Below are positions 1 through 12,208 of a DNA stretch of 64,000 nucleotides, piece by piece. The notes below the pieces were generated by a model. The model ran no database searches and was not told the origin of the DNA. It saw only the letters and a program-made list of their open reading frames with translations. The position numbers and the translations under genes were made by a program. This stretch comes from Balaenoptera acutorostrata. Taxonomy: Eukaryota; Chordata; Mammalia; Artiodactyla; Balaenopteridae. The stretch lies in contig NC_080067.1 in the NCBI RefSeq assembly GCF_949987535.1, positions 80,563,985 to 80,627,984 on the forward strand, given 5' to 3'. Each line of letters opens with the position of its first letter. The first letter of the stretch is position 1.

Positions 1-654
1 CTGCCTTTCTAAAAGTCCCTATTCGCTTTCTAGTGGTGCCCAGATTTCACTCGTCGCTCCTCATAGAGAACATCCTTCAAACTGGAGCCGGCAGGACAAG
101 CTCTCCTCTCAAGTCCCTGAGTCCCTGAGGTGGTGCGGGCCTAGCTGGACCCCTCTGTGCACCTGGCAGGGCTGCCCACACCAGGCAGAGCAGGGCTGCA
201 CCTGTCTTATCACTGCTCGTTTTAATTTTCTTTCCATGTAAAATATGCCTCTTTATGCCGCAGATTCCAACAATCCTGTCCTCTGATACCACTCGTCCGA
301 TGGCCCCAGAATTCTTACAGACTTGTTGTCACAATGCCCCTCACTTCACCTTGCCCCTCCAGCCTTTTTTAGGTGTGCGTGTTTCCTCCTTGGCTTGAAT
401 TTTATAGAGGTTCCTCCTCACAGTTTTATTATATCTCTCATGACCTTGTGGTTTGCTTCACCTTTTTTCTCTTTTTAAAGTAAGTGAATTTTGTCTTTTC
501 ATAACGTAAAAACAACACATGCCCATTAATTTTCCTTCTTTAACCCAAATTAATTAGAAAATAGATACAAGGGAAGAAGAAAACTAAAACCAAGCCTTAT
601 CACCCATTAAACACATCACTCAATACCCTGGTGTATATCCTTGCTACTAACGCT

Positions 655-815
655 GGTCAGTAGGACCAGCAAAAGCCACAGCACCTAGGACCTTGTTAGA
701 GATGCAGCATTTCAGGCCTCTCCACTCCAGACCTACTGAATCAGAATCTGAATTTTAACCAGACCCCTAGATTTGGTTAATATGCAGATTTGTATACATA
801 TCAAAGTTTAGGAAG
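655..815. repeat. MER5-type hAT DNA transposon remnant
   Basis: The segment holds the phrases typical of MER5A (nonautonomous hAT-Charlie): 'gaccttgttagagatgcagc', 'agacctactgaatcagaat' and 'ttttaaccagacccctag'. It is diverged and its ends are not sharp. Identified by recall of the family consensus only. Confidence 0.5.
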
Positions 816-1884
816 CAGTATACCAGAGGTATGTATGTGTGTGTCTTTTTAATGGAAATCGGGTCTCACAGAATAAACTGTTTTGTAACCTGCCTTTAAA
901 CCTAGTCAACTGTGCAGGGTTTTCATTTACATAATTTTATAAGGCCACTTTTGATAGTTCTGTGGAGTTCTACTCTCTGGATATGTCCTAATTTACATAA
1001 CCACTCCCCTCTTATGATCAATTTTACATCTTTCTTTACAGTCCCATCCTCTAAGCCGTTCTTCTGTTTGTGGTTAGTGTCACTTTGTGATGATAGAACA
1101 CACATAATTTTCCCAGATTACCTTCTTCTGGCCGCAGACATTTTTATCCATCCCTCCTTCTTATCCACACCACGTCCTCTGCAGGTCATCCTTTCCATTC
1201 GGGTGTCCTGCGTCTCTCCAGTGGGGATGTGGAGTCTCTTTCCCCGTGGCTGGACCTCTTCCTCCTCTTCCAGTGAAAGCAGACATTCACCTTAAAGGTC
1301 CTCCTGCCATGTCTTCCCACCCCACAGTCTGGTGGCAGGTGTAGAAAGTGTCCTTTAATGGTCTTCACCTTGTTGTTACATTGGGCTTAGAACTCAAACC
1401 AGTGGAAATGCTATGTGTTGGCAAGAGTCACTCGTAACAAACTGCTTAGGAGGACGAAGAGATCATTAATTATCCAGCAGTCAGCTGGAAGTCTCATGCA
1501 GCTAAAAGCAAACAACTCACTTTGTGCCGGAACTGAAAGGAAGCAGCCTTGGGAGAGGGGAATGCTGCCCTGTCCCTACTCTTGAGTGTTATGGCCGCAC
1601 TACAGCCTGTAGATGTGCGAAAGGCAAATTTCAAGAGGTACAGAGGAAAAAACAAACAAAAAAAAGAATGCTGTGAACAGGGTTCTAAAGGAAAGATGAT
1701 GCAAGAGGAGTGGAAAGATTTAAAAGGCAGAATTCTAACCACACATCACTAATGAACACAGTGAGGGGGAAGGGAAGAGAACTAAATGAATTTTAAAATA
1801 AAATGAATGTGGCCACCTGGAAAGGTCTGTAATGAGTTCAAGAGTTTTAAAGGAAGGCCTACAGCCTACCGGTTAGTACGATCC

Positions 1885-2640
1885 TGACACCAATTCCAAT
1901 GTGTGTTTTTCCACATCACTAAGTCAGTTATCTCAGTTCTGACACTATCTCCAGGTAGATCCCACAGCTTAAGGGCTCGGTCCACAAGACTTCCCCACCC
2001 CACTCCCCCAACGGACGCCAATCCCACGTCCAGGTTGTCACCTGTGCTTCTGACCAACGGGCTGTAGATGGAGGTTCCAGTGACCCCCCTCCCTGCGTTC
2101 CATTAATTTGCTGTACTGGCTCGCAGAACTCAGGAAACATTTTAGTAGATTACCAGTTTATTATGAAAGGATAGAACTCAGGAACATCCGGATGGAAGAG
2201 ATACTCAGGGCCAGGTTGGGGGAAGGGCCCGGAATGTCCATGCCCTCTCCCAGCGCAGCACCTTCCCCTCATCTCCCAGCGTTCACCAACCTGGAGCTCT
2301 CTGAACCCCGTCCTTCTGGCTTTTCATGGCAGCTTCATGACACAGGCTCGGTTGATTAAATCATTGGCCATTGGTGACTGAAGTCAGTCTCCAGCCCCTC
2401 TCCCCTCCCAGGAGGTTAGGGGGGTAGGACCAACAGTTCTAACCAGCTAATCATGAGTTTGGTTTCCCTGGCAACCAATCTCCATCCAAAGGTTTCCTAA
2501 GGGCTTTCCAAAAGTCACCTCATTAACATAACAAAAGACACCTCTGCTCTCCAGGCTTAGGAAATTCCCAGGGTTTTAGGAGCTGTGCTTGGAACAAGGA
2601 CCAGGAACAGAAACGTATTTCTTATAAATCAGTATCACAG
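1885..2640 (-). repeat. Old endogenous-retrovirus-type solo LTR
   Basis: Read on the - strand the element begins TGTGATACTG (2640 leftwards) and ends in CA near 1885, the TG...CA form of an LTR. It carries an AATAAA polyadenylation signal on the - strand (TTTATT at 2157-2162), where an LTR R region would have one. The wording, such as 'ccaatggccaatgatttaatc' read on the - strand, is a repeat widespread in placental mammals, but I cannot name the family securely. No internal retroviral genes adjoin it and I could not find a matching target-site duplication. Confidence 0.5.
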
Positions 2641-4029
2641 TTGACTAAGGTTATTCTGGAGTAAGTAAACCTAGCTGGCTTGAACAACAAAGATGGTTTA
2701 TTGGAAGGCTCCTGGCGTAAGTCATGGAATTCCAGCATCAGGAATGGCAAGAATCAGGGAGTTGTGGAGAGTCACAGCAACAGGAGATTGGCGCCTTCTT
2801 TTCAGAGCACACGTTAACATGGATCCGTCTTCATCCCTGTCTCTACTCGTGCTCTGGGTCTGTGCACAGGCTTTCTGCCTCACAATGGAAAATAGGCTCA
2901 CCAAAGAGCTTCGAGTGCGTGTCACTGGCTTAGTCATTTTGAAATAGAAGGTTCTGTCTCTCTCCCAGAATGAGATTCCTGGGAAGGAACGAATTGATCC
3001 AGTTTGGATCTTGTGCTTACTCCCAGACCAAACCCCTATGGCTGGGGATGGTGTTACATGTATAAGCATGACCACCCCACTGTACCCTGCATGTGGAGGG
3101 GGGTGGACAGTTCCCACAAGGGGGTTGACTAAGCAGACAGTCCTGTAGATTCCATCCAAATAAGCATATAAGCAAGGACAGATATAGCCTCCGGGATAGA
3201 CTAAGGCCCAGAATGGGTTGGTTTAATGAAAAACGGCAACAGCGACGACAGCAACATCAACCTATGATCAAACCACAGGAAGAATAACGTAAAGATAGAG
3301 CCATTGCTTGGGAAAGACTGTGAAATGTCAGCAAATGTCCAAGACAAAGTAAGTGAAGAATTCCAGGTTCATCATTCTGCAGGATCTCTTCAAAGTAGGA
3401 AGGATAGGACAGATGAACCTAAGACAGCACACATGGCCTTCGTTCTCACCTTAATAAACAAACATTCAGGGAACCTACAGGACTAGTGAACGTTACAGTA
3501 GGGGTTGATTTACAGTCCCATGCACTGTACATCATCATGTGGCCTCATAATAAATCTAAAGTCAGTCCTCAAGTGTGAAAGATCAGTTGTAGTTCATGAG
3601 CTGACTTGACCATAGGTATGAGAAAAAAGATCTGTGGGTTATATTGTCCACAAGCTTATTACAAGTTTCCAGTGACCTGGCTGCCAAAGAACAACAAACG
3701 ACTCTTTAAAAAATGTATGTGTATAAAGTAAATTATATATGTACATATATACACATACAATTTCTAGTTTTAGAGGAGGTTGTGTGTATCTGCGTGTTTA
3801 TATAAACACATGAATAAAATTTGGGAAATAGAGAAAAACATGAAGAAGAAAGTACCAGTCCATTATTACCTGAGGCAGTGCTAAAGTTTGTGAACATTTT
3901 TGTGAGTTCCCTCCCAGGCGCTTTCTCTGTGCTCATGTGCACAGAGGTCTTCGGCTTGCAGTCCAGCATTCTTTTCTCTCCTACATAATTTAAGCCAGTG
4001 CCAGCCAAGGTCTGGCCTTCCAGTTGGCA

Positions 4030-4175
4030 GTGTCTCCATCCCCCAGAAGCTTACTGGAGATACAACTTCTTGGCCTAGCCCAGACCTGCTGAATCAAATC
4101 TCTTGGGGTGGGGACCAGGCATCTGAGTTTTAACAAGTCCTCTGGGTGAGTCAGATGTGCAGGAAAAGTTTGAGA
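4030..4175. repeat. MER5-type hAT DNA transposon remnant
   Basis: Contains 'agacctgctgaatcaaatct', 'ggggtggggaccaggcatct' and 'gtttgagaagcactt', which match the MER5A-like arrangement of a centre and a terminal inverted repeat. Diverged, ends approximate. Confidence 0.5.
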
Positions 4176-4876
4176 AGCACTTGTCTATATCAGTGTGTTT
4201 TGTTTCAAGGGGGCAAATTATGCTCAGAAACCAAGAGGTGATCTTTACCAACATTTTATTTAAACACAGGTTGACTGTGGGAACTATTTCACAGGGCAGT
4301 AACATACAGGATGTCTCTTAATAAGTCAATAAAGAAATAACAGTCCAAACTAATGACATACTTATCACACTGTTGTTCCAGGAAAGGGGAGATGGAAGGA
4401 ATAAAGTCCAAACTTAATTGAGGTGTACCTTTCAACAAGTTGGTTCTCAGGAGAGACGGTTCAGCAGATTTCCAACTGTCAGTGCAAAAACCACAATCCT
4501 TGTTTCCAGAGCATGTTGCTAGGGAATCAGGACACTCGTGTTGACAGGCAAGATGATCTTTGTGAGGCCACCGCGCTGCCCGGCTTCTACCACTACTGGT
4601 AGAAGAGCCCCCTTTACCGTGGGAGGAGCTGGTGCCCCAGGGTCTTCGGAGAGCTATTTAGATCAGCAAAGGATAGTCTTGTCCAGACCGAACACTCACA
4701 AGAGTCCCCACAAACTCTGAGTATTTAGAGTCTAAATGTCCCCTTGCTCATGTTGCTTCTTCATAGGTTCTTATTAAGCCCCCAGCCGCACTAGTAAGTG
4801 CTGTCGGCAGCCACAGATGTGGATGCTGACATCCTGAAATACATTTTCACTTTTATATCAAAACAATAACTTCATT

Positions 4877-5008
4877 CATTTTTTTTTTTTTTTTTTTTTT
4901 GGCCGTGCCCAGTGGCTTGCGGGATCTTAGTTCCCCAACCAGCGATTGAACCCTGGCCCCAGCAGTGAAAGTGCCAAGTTCTAACCACTGGACTGCCAGG
5001 GAGTTCCC
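4877..5008 (-). mobile_element. CHR-1-like tRNA-derived SINE
   Basis: A T-run at the left (poly-A tail on the - strand) is followed by the reverse complement of a tRNA-like head ending in 'ctggcagtccagtggttaga'-type wording. It is flanked by a direct repeat 'caataacttcattc' at 4863-4876 and 5009-5022, which is the target-site duplication. It is shorter than the CHR-2 copies, ending soon after the tRNA-like part. Confidence 0.85.
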
Positions 5009-5843
5009 CAATAACTTCATTCTTAAAAACAACTTCATTCTTGTCACAAACAAGGGGACCTGAAATCATATAAAACCACCTCATAACACGGCACCCCTTA
5101 AAGTGTGGGAGCTGTGAACTGGGACAGGACAGCGACAAGATGATACAGAAACGGAGAGTAAGCACTTAGAATCGTTTACGCCAACATGGCTGTGACACCC
5201 AAGCATGGGATCCTTTGTAAAATAAATAGCTTTGTTGTATTTTACGGAAGTATCGGTCTGAAGTAGATGCCTTGAAAAAAGGAGAGAAGGAAATTCATGA
5301 TAGTTGGTGCCTGGGGGGAAAGACAAGAGAAACAAATGAGACTTTATTTTCTTCATTTAAAAATAATATCCAAAAGCACAGGCCAAGAAGAACTGGTCCT
5401 TGACCACAGATAGTTTGGAAAGCACTGGTCTACACTGCCTTTGTCTCTTTTTAGACACAACACAGGTGCTTGTTTCAAAGGGAAACCTGCCACAGCTGCA
5501 GCAACTTGCAAGGGTCACTTCTAAAATGAGTGCTCGTTTGTTTTGCCGGAAGCGACAAAACATGAACTTGGTGTGGAGGAATAAGCAAGAACTAGACTTT
5601 GGTCTCTGGTTAGGGACAAAGGCAGCTACTGTAGGTTTTTTGAGGCAGGGAAATGGCACGGTCAGATTCGGTTTTTGCAGTGAGTGGGCAAGACTGGGCA
5701 TGGGAGCATGAGTTAGGAGGTGATTACAGTTGTCTGGTCAGCAGTCGATGGTGGCTTAGGGTAGCGTTGGTGGAGATAAAGGGAAGTCGACAAATTCAAG
5801 AGATTTGTCTTTTGTCCTCACTTTTTAAAAAATGAAGCTTGAG

Positions 5844-6174
5844 GGCTTCCTTGGTGGCGCAGTGGTTGAGAATCCTCCTGCCAATGCAGAGGACACGGGT
5901 TCGAGCCCTGGTCTGGGAAGATCCCACATGCCGCGGAGCAGCGGAGCAACTAGGCCCGTGAGCCACAATTACTGAGCCTGCGCGTCTGGAGCCTGTGCTC
6001 CGCAACAAGAGAGGCCGCGATAGTGAGAGGCCCGCGCACCACGATGAAGAGTGGCCCCCGCTCGCCGCAACTAGAGAAAGCCCTTGCACAGAAACGAAGA
6101 CCCAACACAGCCATAAATAAATAAATAAATAAATAAAATTAAAAAAAAAAAAAAGAGTAAAACCTTTATAAAAA
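5844..6174 (+). mobile_element. CHR-2-type SINE
   Basis: Starts ggcttccttggtggcgcagt and ends with an ATAAATAAA array and A-runs. The tRNA-derived head holds the pol III boxes: A box near 'tggcgcagtggttgag', B box 'ggttcgagccc'. A 17-bp target-site duplication, 'aaaaaatgaagcttgag', lies at 5827-5843 and 6175-6191. Between the ATAAA array and the last A-run sits a short unique piece (gagtaaaaccttta), suggesting the source RNA read past the SINE end. Confidence 0.95.
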
Positions 6175-7888
6175 AAAAAATGAAGCTTGAGTAGATGTGT
6201 CAGGAGGTGAGGGAGAGAATTAACTCATTCCTTGGTTTGGCTTTGTTTCCTGGATATCTTAATACTGATGGTTTTTCATAGTAATCAGGTTTCTGTGCCA
6301 TTTATTTCAAGAAAGGACAGGTAAATGGTCGCATGACTTGTATTTGCTCTTCTCTCACAGTCTGCTCATTGTCAGCTCTGTGCATTATCCTTTGACTTTA
6401 CCTGAATACCTAGAGAGTATGGTTCCATCCTAATTTACTATAGGAAACCTGGTTATTGGCTCTTTTTTTTTTTTTCATCCTGGACCTTACAACCTGAGAG
6501 CACAATTATAATCATATTTCCACAGCAAAAAACAATCTGAATATTTAATAGATTTTATTGAAAATATGTTTTCCAGAAATATATAGGTATAAAACCAATT
6601 AATTAAAATTTTAATATTGTTTATTATATAATGATATGTGCTTGCTTATGTGACTGCTAATTTCTGGTAATTAAATTCAATGTGTATGTGCTGAGACTAC
6701 CCAGTTTCTAGCATGGGTTATGCAGTGATTCCCAGACTCTGGGTAACATTTCTTATAAAATTGTGAAATCTAGCCTAGGGTTGCCTTCTTTTTATTTTAT
6801 CAAGTAAGAACCTAAAACCAAATTAAAAAAATTTTACATCTACTATCACCATCAATTCAAAAAATTTAAAAAACAATTAACCACCAAGGGTGGGAAGTAG
6901 CCAAGAAAATATTCTCTTTTTTTCCAATTACTTTTTCAAAAGCAGCTTTACTGGAGGCATAATTTACACATGATAAAATGCATCTGTATTAAGTGAGGAA
7001 AAAAAGTAGGAAGGACCAAATTTTAGAAGGTATTAAAACTAGGGAAAAAACAACCCAAACGAGTTTAGTTTTTGAAAAATGTATGCGTTTCTTTTATTTT
7101 TCTCTTCTGATCATGGATTGGTAACAATGTCATCGGGCTGGTCTGCAGGTAGAATTTGGGAGCCCCCATTCTAGGAGTGGCTGAGAAAGAGAAACTCTGC
7201 TCAAAATAGTATAGGGGAGGGATAATCATTTTCCCTCTACCCTTCTAGATTCTTGGCTGACACCCCCCCACTCCCATTAAAAGCCAGAGTAACAGGAGAA
7301 AAAACAATTTTAGTTATGCGCATACACACGGGAGCCCCACAAAGATATGAGACTCAAAAGGCAGCCAGATGATTGAGGCTCATATACCCTCCTGAGCTAA
7401 GGAAAGGGCCAGGGATCTAGGGCTTCAAAGGGGAAGATGCAATTTACAGGAAAGTGAGAAGAGGAAATGTTTGGGACACAAAGGTTGCGTGCCAAGCAGA
7501 TAAGTCTCTCAGGTGAAAAAAGTTATCTCTGGTATTAGCTCTCTTCCTGGTACAAGCCTCTTTCTAATGTAAATTTCCCTTACAAAAGGGTAATTAATAC
7601 TCAGTTTTCAGAGTTTCTCCTGTGTCTGCAGTTTCTCAAAAATATCAGCTCAAAATAATAAATATACCAAAGAGGCATATTTGGGGATGGTGCATTCTGC
7701 TCCCCTTCAACTGAGAGAATGCAGAGCTAGTCCCAAGCAGCCTTTGCTGGGGGCCCAGAAAATGAAAAGTGGTCACCAGCTGAGGCATGGGGTAGCCGTG
7801 GGGCGGGGAAGGGGACCATTTTTTGGTATTCCTTTATTCATTCATTACCTCTTACCAGTCCACTTTTTTCCTTTTTAAACCTGTTTAG

Positions 7889-7976
7889 CCTATCAGCTTA
7901 TCACTGTGGTGATCGCGGCAGCGGGAGGTGGGCTTCTACTCATCCTGGGCATCGCACTGATTGTTACCTGTTGCAG
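7889..7976 (+). CDS. HEG1: HEG1 transmembrane exon
   Basis: This exon encodes the single membrane-spanning helix of HEG1, an endothelial and endocardial receptor that acts with KRIT1/CCM1 in the cerebral cavernous malformation pathway. The acceptor AG is at 7887-7888 and the donor GTGAGT at 7977. Two bases complete a split codon, then 28 codons read YQLITVVIAAAGGGLLLILG followed by IALIVTCC; the final AG joins the next exon's A to make Arg. The roughly 22-residue hydrophobic run with a Gly-Gly-Gly patch, then Cys-Cys-Arg-Lys, is the expected helix and positive-inside stop-transfer. No upstream exon is visible, so the ectodomain (EGF-like repeats, mucin-like part) is outside the window. Identity rests on recall of the HEG1 C-terminus and on the exact splice-frame match across three exons. 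Confidence 0.93.
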
Positions 7977-8383
7977 GTGAGTGGCAAGAGTCCACATTTT
8001 AATTCTCCTTCTTTGCCTGTGCTAAGCAAGGGTCATTTTTACCCCTTTTAAAGAATTTTCTGGGGTGGTTTACAGTATTAAATCGTAATGAATGACTGAA
8101 CCATTTAAAAGAAGGAAAAAGGGAAATTCATGATAGGTAGTACCATCTGGGAAAGAAAAGGACAGCAAATGGGATTTTTACTAAAAAGCACAAAAGCACA
8201 AGCAACAAAAGAAAGATAGATTGGACTTCATCAAAATTAAAACTTCTCTGCTTCAAAGAACACTATCAAGAAAGTGAAAAAGACAACCCACAGAAGGGGA
8301 GAAACTATTTGCAAATCATATGTCTAATAAAAGACTTGTATCTAAAATATATAAGGAATCCTTACAACTCAGTAATAAAAAGG

Positions 8384-9061
8384 TGAAACCGCAGAACGCA
8401 TTTTGGGACTTAGTAGAGCGTAGGTTCTTCTGTCTTGGTGCAGAAAGAATTCAGCAAAGTGATAGATAAGAAGTGATTTATCAGAATAGGATGCTTGTGA
8501 GGTTTACAAGCCGGCGGGCAAGAGGGCGCCACACTAAGAACTTAGTGGGCTACAGTTTTATAATCAAAGGAAGAATGGGGAGGGGGAGAAGACCACTGTT
8601 GGGTGGATGTCAAGCTTCCATCATCAGCTCCTCCTCCACATCAGGCGGGGGAGTTTTCTTGTCCCTACATGGTGAAGCCGGGACTGTCATGGCACTATTT
8701 AAATAAGCAGAAGGGTGGTAACATATGCTAAAAATGGTACATCATCTCAGGTTTTAGTACAATGTCATCTTTGCCCTGTATGTTTGTTTTTAGTGCATGC
8801 AAAGGAGCATGTCCTAGGAATTATTAACTTACTGACCTTACTGGGCAGGATGTGGGTCTCATTTGACCATTGTTTTACTGTTTGGGGGCATGCCTCACAC
8901 GTCTGTTGCTAAGCAAGCCAGCTTCGTTTTGTGGTTAAGTAAACCTGCTTTCTTGAGTGATCATTAACTTACAGGGGTCTCCCATGCTTTTTTCTTTACT
9001 TATCCCTTAGTGGGATCAACTATTTAATCACCTATTTTGTCCCTTTACTCTGTCCCTATCA
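8384..9061 (-). mobile_element. Solo LTR of an endogenous retrovirus
   Basis: A 678-bp block starts TGAAACCGC and ends CCCTATCA, and is flanked by a 4-bp duplication 'aagg' (8380-8383 and 9062-9065). Removing it restores a continuous old L1 sequence across the site, which proves it is an insertion. Both strands give TG...CA; on the - strand, wording near 8384-8480 ('ataaatcacttcttatctat') fits the R/U5 end, so I place it on the - strand. A 4-bp duplication is usual for ERV class I. No gag, pol or env remains, so it is a solo LTR left by recombination between two LTRs. Confidence 0.85.
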
Positions 9062-9885
9062 AAGGCAACCCAATTAAAAGTGGGCAAAGAACTTGAATAG
9101 TCATTCCTCCAAAGAAGATACACAAATGCCCAATAAATATATGCAAAGATGTTCAATGTCATTATCCGTCAGGGAAGTGCTGTCAAAACTAACCTCAGAT
9201 ACCACTTCACACCCACTGAGATGGCTACTAAAGCAAACCAACAAAAACCAGAAAATAACAAGTGTTGGTGAGAATGTGGGAAAAGTAGAACGCTCAGACA
9301 CTGCTGGTGGAAACATAAAATGGTGTAGTCACTTCGAAAAAGTCTGGCAGTTCCTCAGAACGTTAAGCAGAATTGCCATCCGACCCAGCATTTCCACTCT
9401 TCTACCAAGAGAAATGAAAACGGGTGTTCACACAGAACCATGTACACAAGTATTCACAGCAGCATTGTTCGTAACAGCCAAAAGGTGAAAATAACCCCAA
9501 TATCCATCAACTGATGGATAGCTAAACAAAACGTGATATATCCATACAATGGAATATTATTTGCCATAAAAAGGAATGAAATACTGAAACGCGCTGTAAC
9601 ATGCATGAACCTTGAAAATAGTATGCTATGTGAATTAAGCCAGTCACAAAAGACCACACATGTATGGTTCCATTTATTTGAATGTCCAAAATAGGCAAAT
9701 CAAATAGAGACAGAAAGTAGATTGTCAGTTGCCTAGGCCTGGATGGGCAGGGGGAGAACTGGGGAGTAATGGCTAAGGCGTGTGGGGTTTCTTTCTGGGG
9801 TGATGAAATTGTTCCAAAGTTGCACAACTGACGGTTGCACAACTCTGAATATACTAAAAGCCATTGACTTCTACACTTTTTAAAT

Positions 9886-10217
9886 AAAATTTTTGACTGC
9901 GTTGAGTCTTCATTGCCGCACGCAGGCTGTTCTCTAGTTGCGGCGAGCGTGGGCCACTCTTCGCTGCGGTGTGCGGGCTTCTCATTGCGGTGGCCTTTCC
10001 TGTTGCGGAGCACGGCCTCTAGGGTGCGCGGGCTTCAGTAGTTGCGGCACGCGGGCTCGGTAGCTATGGCTCGTGGGCTCCAGAGCACAGGTTCAGTAGT
10101 TGTGGCACATGGGCTTAGTTGCTCCGCGGCATGTGGGACCTTCCAGGACCAGGGCTCTAACCCGTGTCCCCTGCATTGGCAGGCAGATTCCTAACCGCTG
10201 CGCCACCAGGGAAGCCC
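9886..10217 (-). mobile_element. CHR-2-type SINE
   Basis: Reverse complement of the CHR-2 consensus, with its head end at 10217 (gcgccaccagggaagccc). The flanking repeats 'gacttctacacttttt' (9866-9881) and 'gacttttacacttt' (10218-10231) are the target-site duplication. It sits inside the 3' end of the old L1. Confidence 0.92.
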
Positions 10218-11284
10218 GACTTTTACACTTTAAATGGGAAAATTAAGAAGCAAACAAAGACGAAAGGGATTGCCTGGAATATTTAACAGTGGAGAGGTGG
10301 CAGGCATGTGGATGGGCAGACAGTAGTAAACTTGGCTCTAGGCTTCCTGGACAGCAGTGGGATTGGGTTTTGATTGGAAAAGGAAGAAAAAGAAAGGAAT
10401 TGGTTCCCTTCTCTGTGGTTATTCAGATAAGGGAAAACTCAGACTTTTGATTTAGATGATAATAAATGGCAGGAATTATCCTAACATAGCAGATGGAGGG
10501 GACCTACAAAATAGCAAGTGATCTTTTCAACCATTGACCTGAAGGACATTTTAAGGTATCCTCTATCTCCAGGAATGCTGCAGAGAGCAAGCTGCTCCAA
10601 CTGCCCATCCAGGGATGCAGGCCTCATGGTTCAGCCCATGCCTGTCACTTACAACATTGCAATCAAAGCATCAGAGATAAACTGTGTGAGTGGAAAGAAA
10701 AATCTGGGTATGAGACTAGGAGCTAGAGAGATAGACTTTGAGCGCTCCAGGAGACAGAAGCCTCCTATCTGCTCAGTGTCCTGTACCAGGTAGTATAGCC
10801 GTCTGGGGAAAGAGAGCCTGTGACTATTGGTCCCTGGGAGAAGGTGGCTGTGGATCATAAGTCATTGTTTGAGACAAGATGCTCCAGCCCCCAGGGAGCA
10901 ACACAATGGCAGGTCTGTTCTCAACTCGTAAGAAGGGACAACGCCTAAGCCCCATGCTGGACGTTTGGTTTTAAGATCCTGAATGATTTGGTGCCTTCCC
11001 TAGAACGTTTATTTACAGGAAAGCCAGGTGTAGAGGCAGGAAACTCCAGATTATCTTACCCAGGACAAATATCACTAAAAATGTCTGATTCGAGGCCCAT
11101 TACAGAAGGTGAATAACACATCCTCCAACAGTTTCCAGTCAGAGAACTCTCACCACTAGGGAACTTGTCCTAGGGTTTCCCTGCCCTGCTGACATGAGAA
11201 TCTGTATGGGTATATACACAGGTGGGCATTTCTGCAAACAAAACATACTATTTTCATGGTTCATGAAGTAGCTTCATGTAGTGG

Positions 11285-11400
11285 AACAGCACTGGCCGGG
11301 GAGTTGGGAGGCCTGAATTCTGGCCCCAGCTTTACTAGTAGCAAACTGTGACCCCAGGACAAGTCACATCCTTCACAAAGCCAGAGTTGCCCCATCCCCA
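11285..11400 (+). repeat. MIR SINE remnant
   Basis: Shows the MIR core order: 'gagttgggaggcctgaattc', 'ctagtagcaaactgtgaccc' and 'aggacaagtcacatcc'. A second, weaker MIR-like patch lies at about 13680-13800. Both are old and intronic. Confidence 0.6.
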
Positions 11401-11819
11401 GAGCTCCTCAAGCAGGTTGGGAACTGCTGGACTAAAGAACCCTAAAGGCCCTTCCCGCTGCAACATCTTATGAATTTATGACTCTTGTTTCCCTGGCTGA
11501 CCCCACGGTGCAGCGATCTCTGTCCCCCAGAACAGTCTAAATCTGCTCCACTGCAGCTGTCTTTGTCCTCTCTACCCCCGATAACCTGACCCTTTGGGTT
11601 GGAAGATTTTTTGCATCTTTTTTTTGCACCTAATTGCATTTTTATAGGCAAATACTAAAAATAATAGCAACAATAATAACATTCCTCAGTGGGCAGCTAC
11701 AAAAAAATACAGTGGTATCTTTAGGTCTAATTTTCCTTGCCAAAAACTAGATGGTGCTTTCACAGATAGCATTTCTTCACAGAACTTATTTCAGTTTTCA
11801 AAATTTTTTTACCTTGCAG

Positions 11820-11994
11820 AAAGAATAAAAACGACATAAGCAAGCTCATCTTCAAAAGTGGGGATTTCCAAATGTCCCCATATGCTGAGTACCCCAAGAA
11901 CCCTCGCTCACAAGAATGGGGCCGAGAAGCTATTGAAATGCATGAGAATGGAAGCACCAAAAACCTCCTCCAGATGACGGATGTCTATTACTCG
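11820..11994 (+). CDS. HEG1: HEG1 cytoplasmic exon (membrane-proximal tail)
   Basis: This exon encodes the first 58 complete residues of the HEG1 cytoplasmic tail plus the last base of the Arg codon shared with the membrane exon. The acceptor is ccttgCAG at 11817-11819 and the donor GTGTGT at 11995. The sequence opens KNKNDISKLIFKSGDFQMSP and ends LLQMTDVYYS. The basic start follows the membrane helix directly. The last residues TDVYYS join PTS of the next exon; this nine-residue stretch has been reported as the binding site for Rasip1, which HEG1 recruits to endothelial junctions (recalled from literature). The frame is open with no damage. GTGTGT is a usable but not optimal donor. Confidence 0.94.
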
Positions 11995-12064
11995 GTGTGT
12001 ATTCCCACGCCCAGGTGACCTCTCGGCTCCAGTTTCCTCGGAGAATTAAAGGGATTCTGTTTTT

Positions 12065-12208
12065 TCTGTTTGTTCTGGGTTTTTCTTGGTTTTGTTTTTC
12101 TGGTCTTGACACGTGGCTTTCGGGATCTCAGTTCCCTGACCTGGGATTAAATCCGGGCCACAGCAGTGAAAGCCCGGAGTCCTAACCACTAGGCAACCAG
12201 AGAACTCC
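12065..12208 (-). mobile_element. CHR-1-like tRNA-derived SINE
   Basis: A diverged short CHR SINE on the - strand, with 'ctgacctgggattaaatccg' as the B-box side and its head end at 12208. The target-site duplication 'aagggattct(g/a)tttt' lies at 12050-12064 and 12209-12223. It is about 70 bp downstream of a HEG1 exon, inside the last intron. Confidence 0.85.

Larger units (their letters stand above)
1..7888 (+). other. HEG1: HEG1 intron upstream of the membrane exon (partial)
   Basis: This stretch precedes the 3' splice site at 7887-7888 and is read as intron because the membrane exon needs one codon base from an exon further upstream (phase 1). I looked for HEG1 ectodomain exons and found none with an acceptor, an open frame and a donor together. 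A gtaagt at 3348 follows a short open frame but lacks a polypyrimidine-type acceptor. Content is old repeats (separate entries), an AT-rich tract around 6540-6680, an L1-like scrap near 6940-7000, and sequence at 2650-3170 and 5100-5840 where I recognise nothing. An exon at the far left edge cannot be excluded. Confidence 0.6.
8185..10245 (+). repeat. Old L1 3' part in the HEG1 intron, split by an LTR and a SINE
   Basis: The parts 8185-8383, 9066-9885 and 10218-10245 read as one diverged L1 on the + strand. Typical ORF2 and 3' UTR wording is present: 'ggacttcatcaaaattaaaa', 'gcaacccaattaaaagtggg', 'gttgcacaactctgaatat'. A solo LTR (8384-9061) and a CHR SINE (9886-10217) interrupt it, so the L1 is the oldest of the three. 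No frame is intact. Confidence 0.8.

Noticed and set aside
3300..3353. Possible HEG1 exon ending at a perfect gtaagt donor
   Set aside because: No acceptor with a polypyrimidine tract precedes it, and the frame does not resemble HEG1. The membrane exon also needs a phase-1 partner, which this does not clearly supply.
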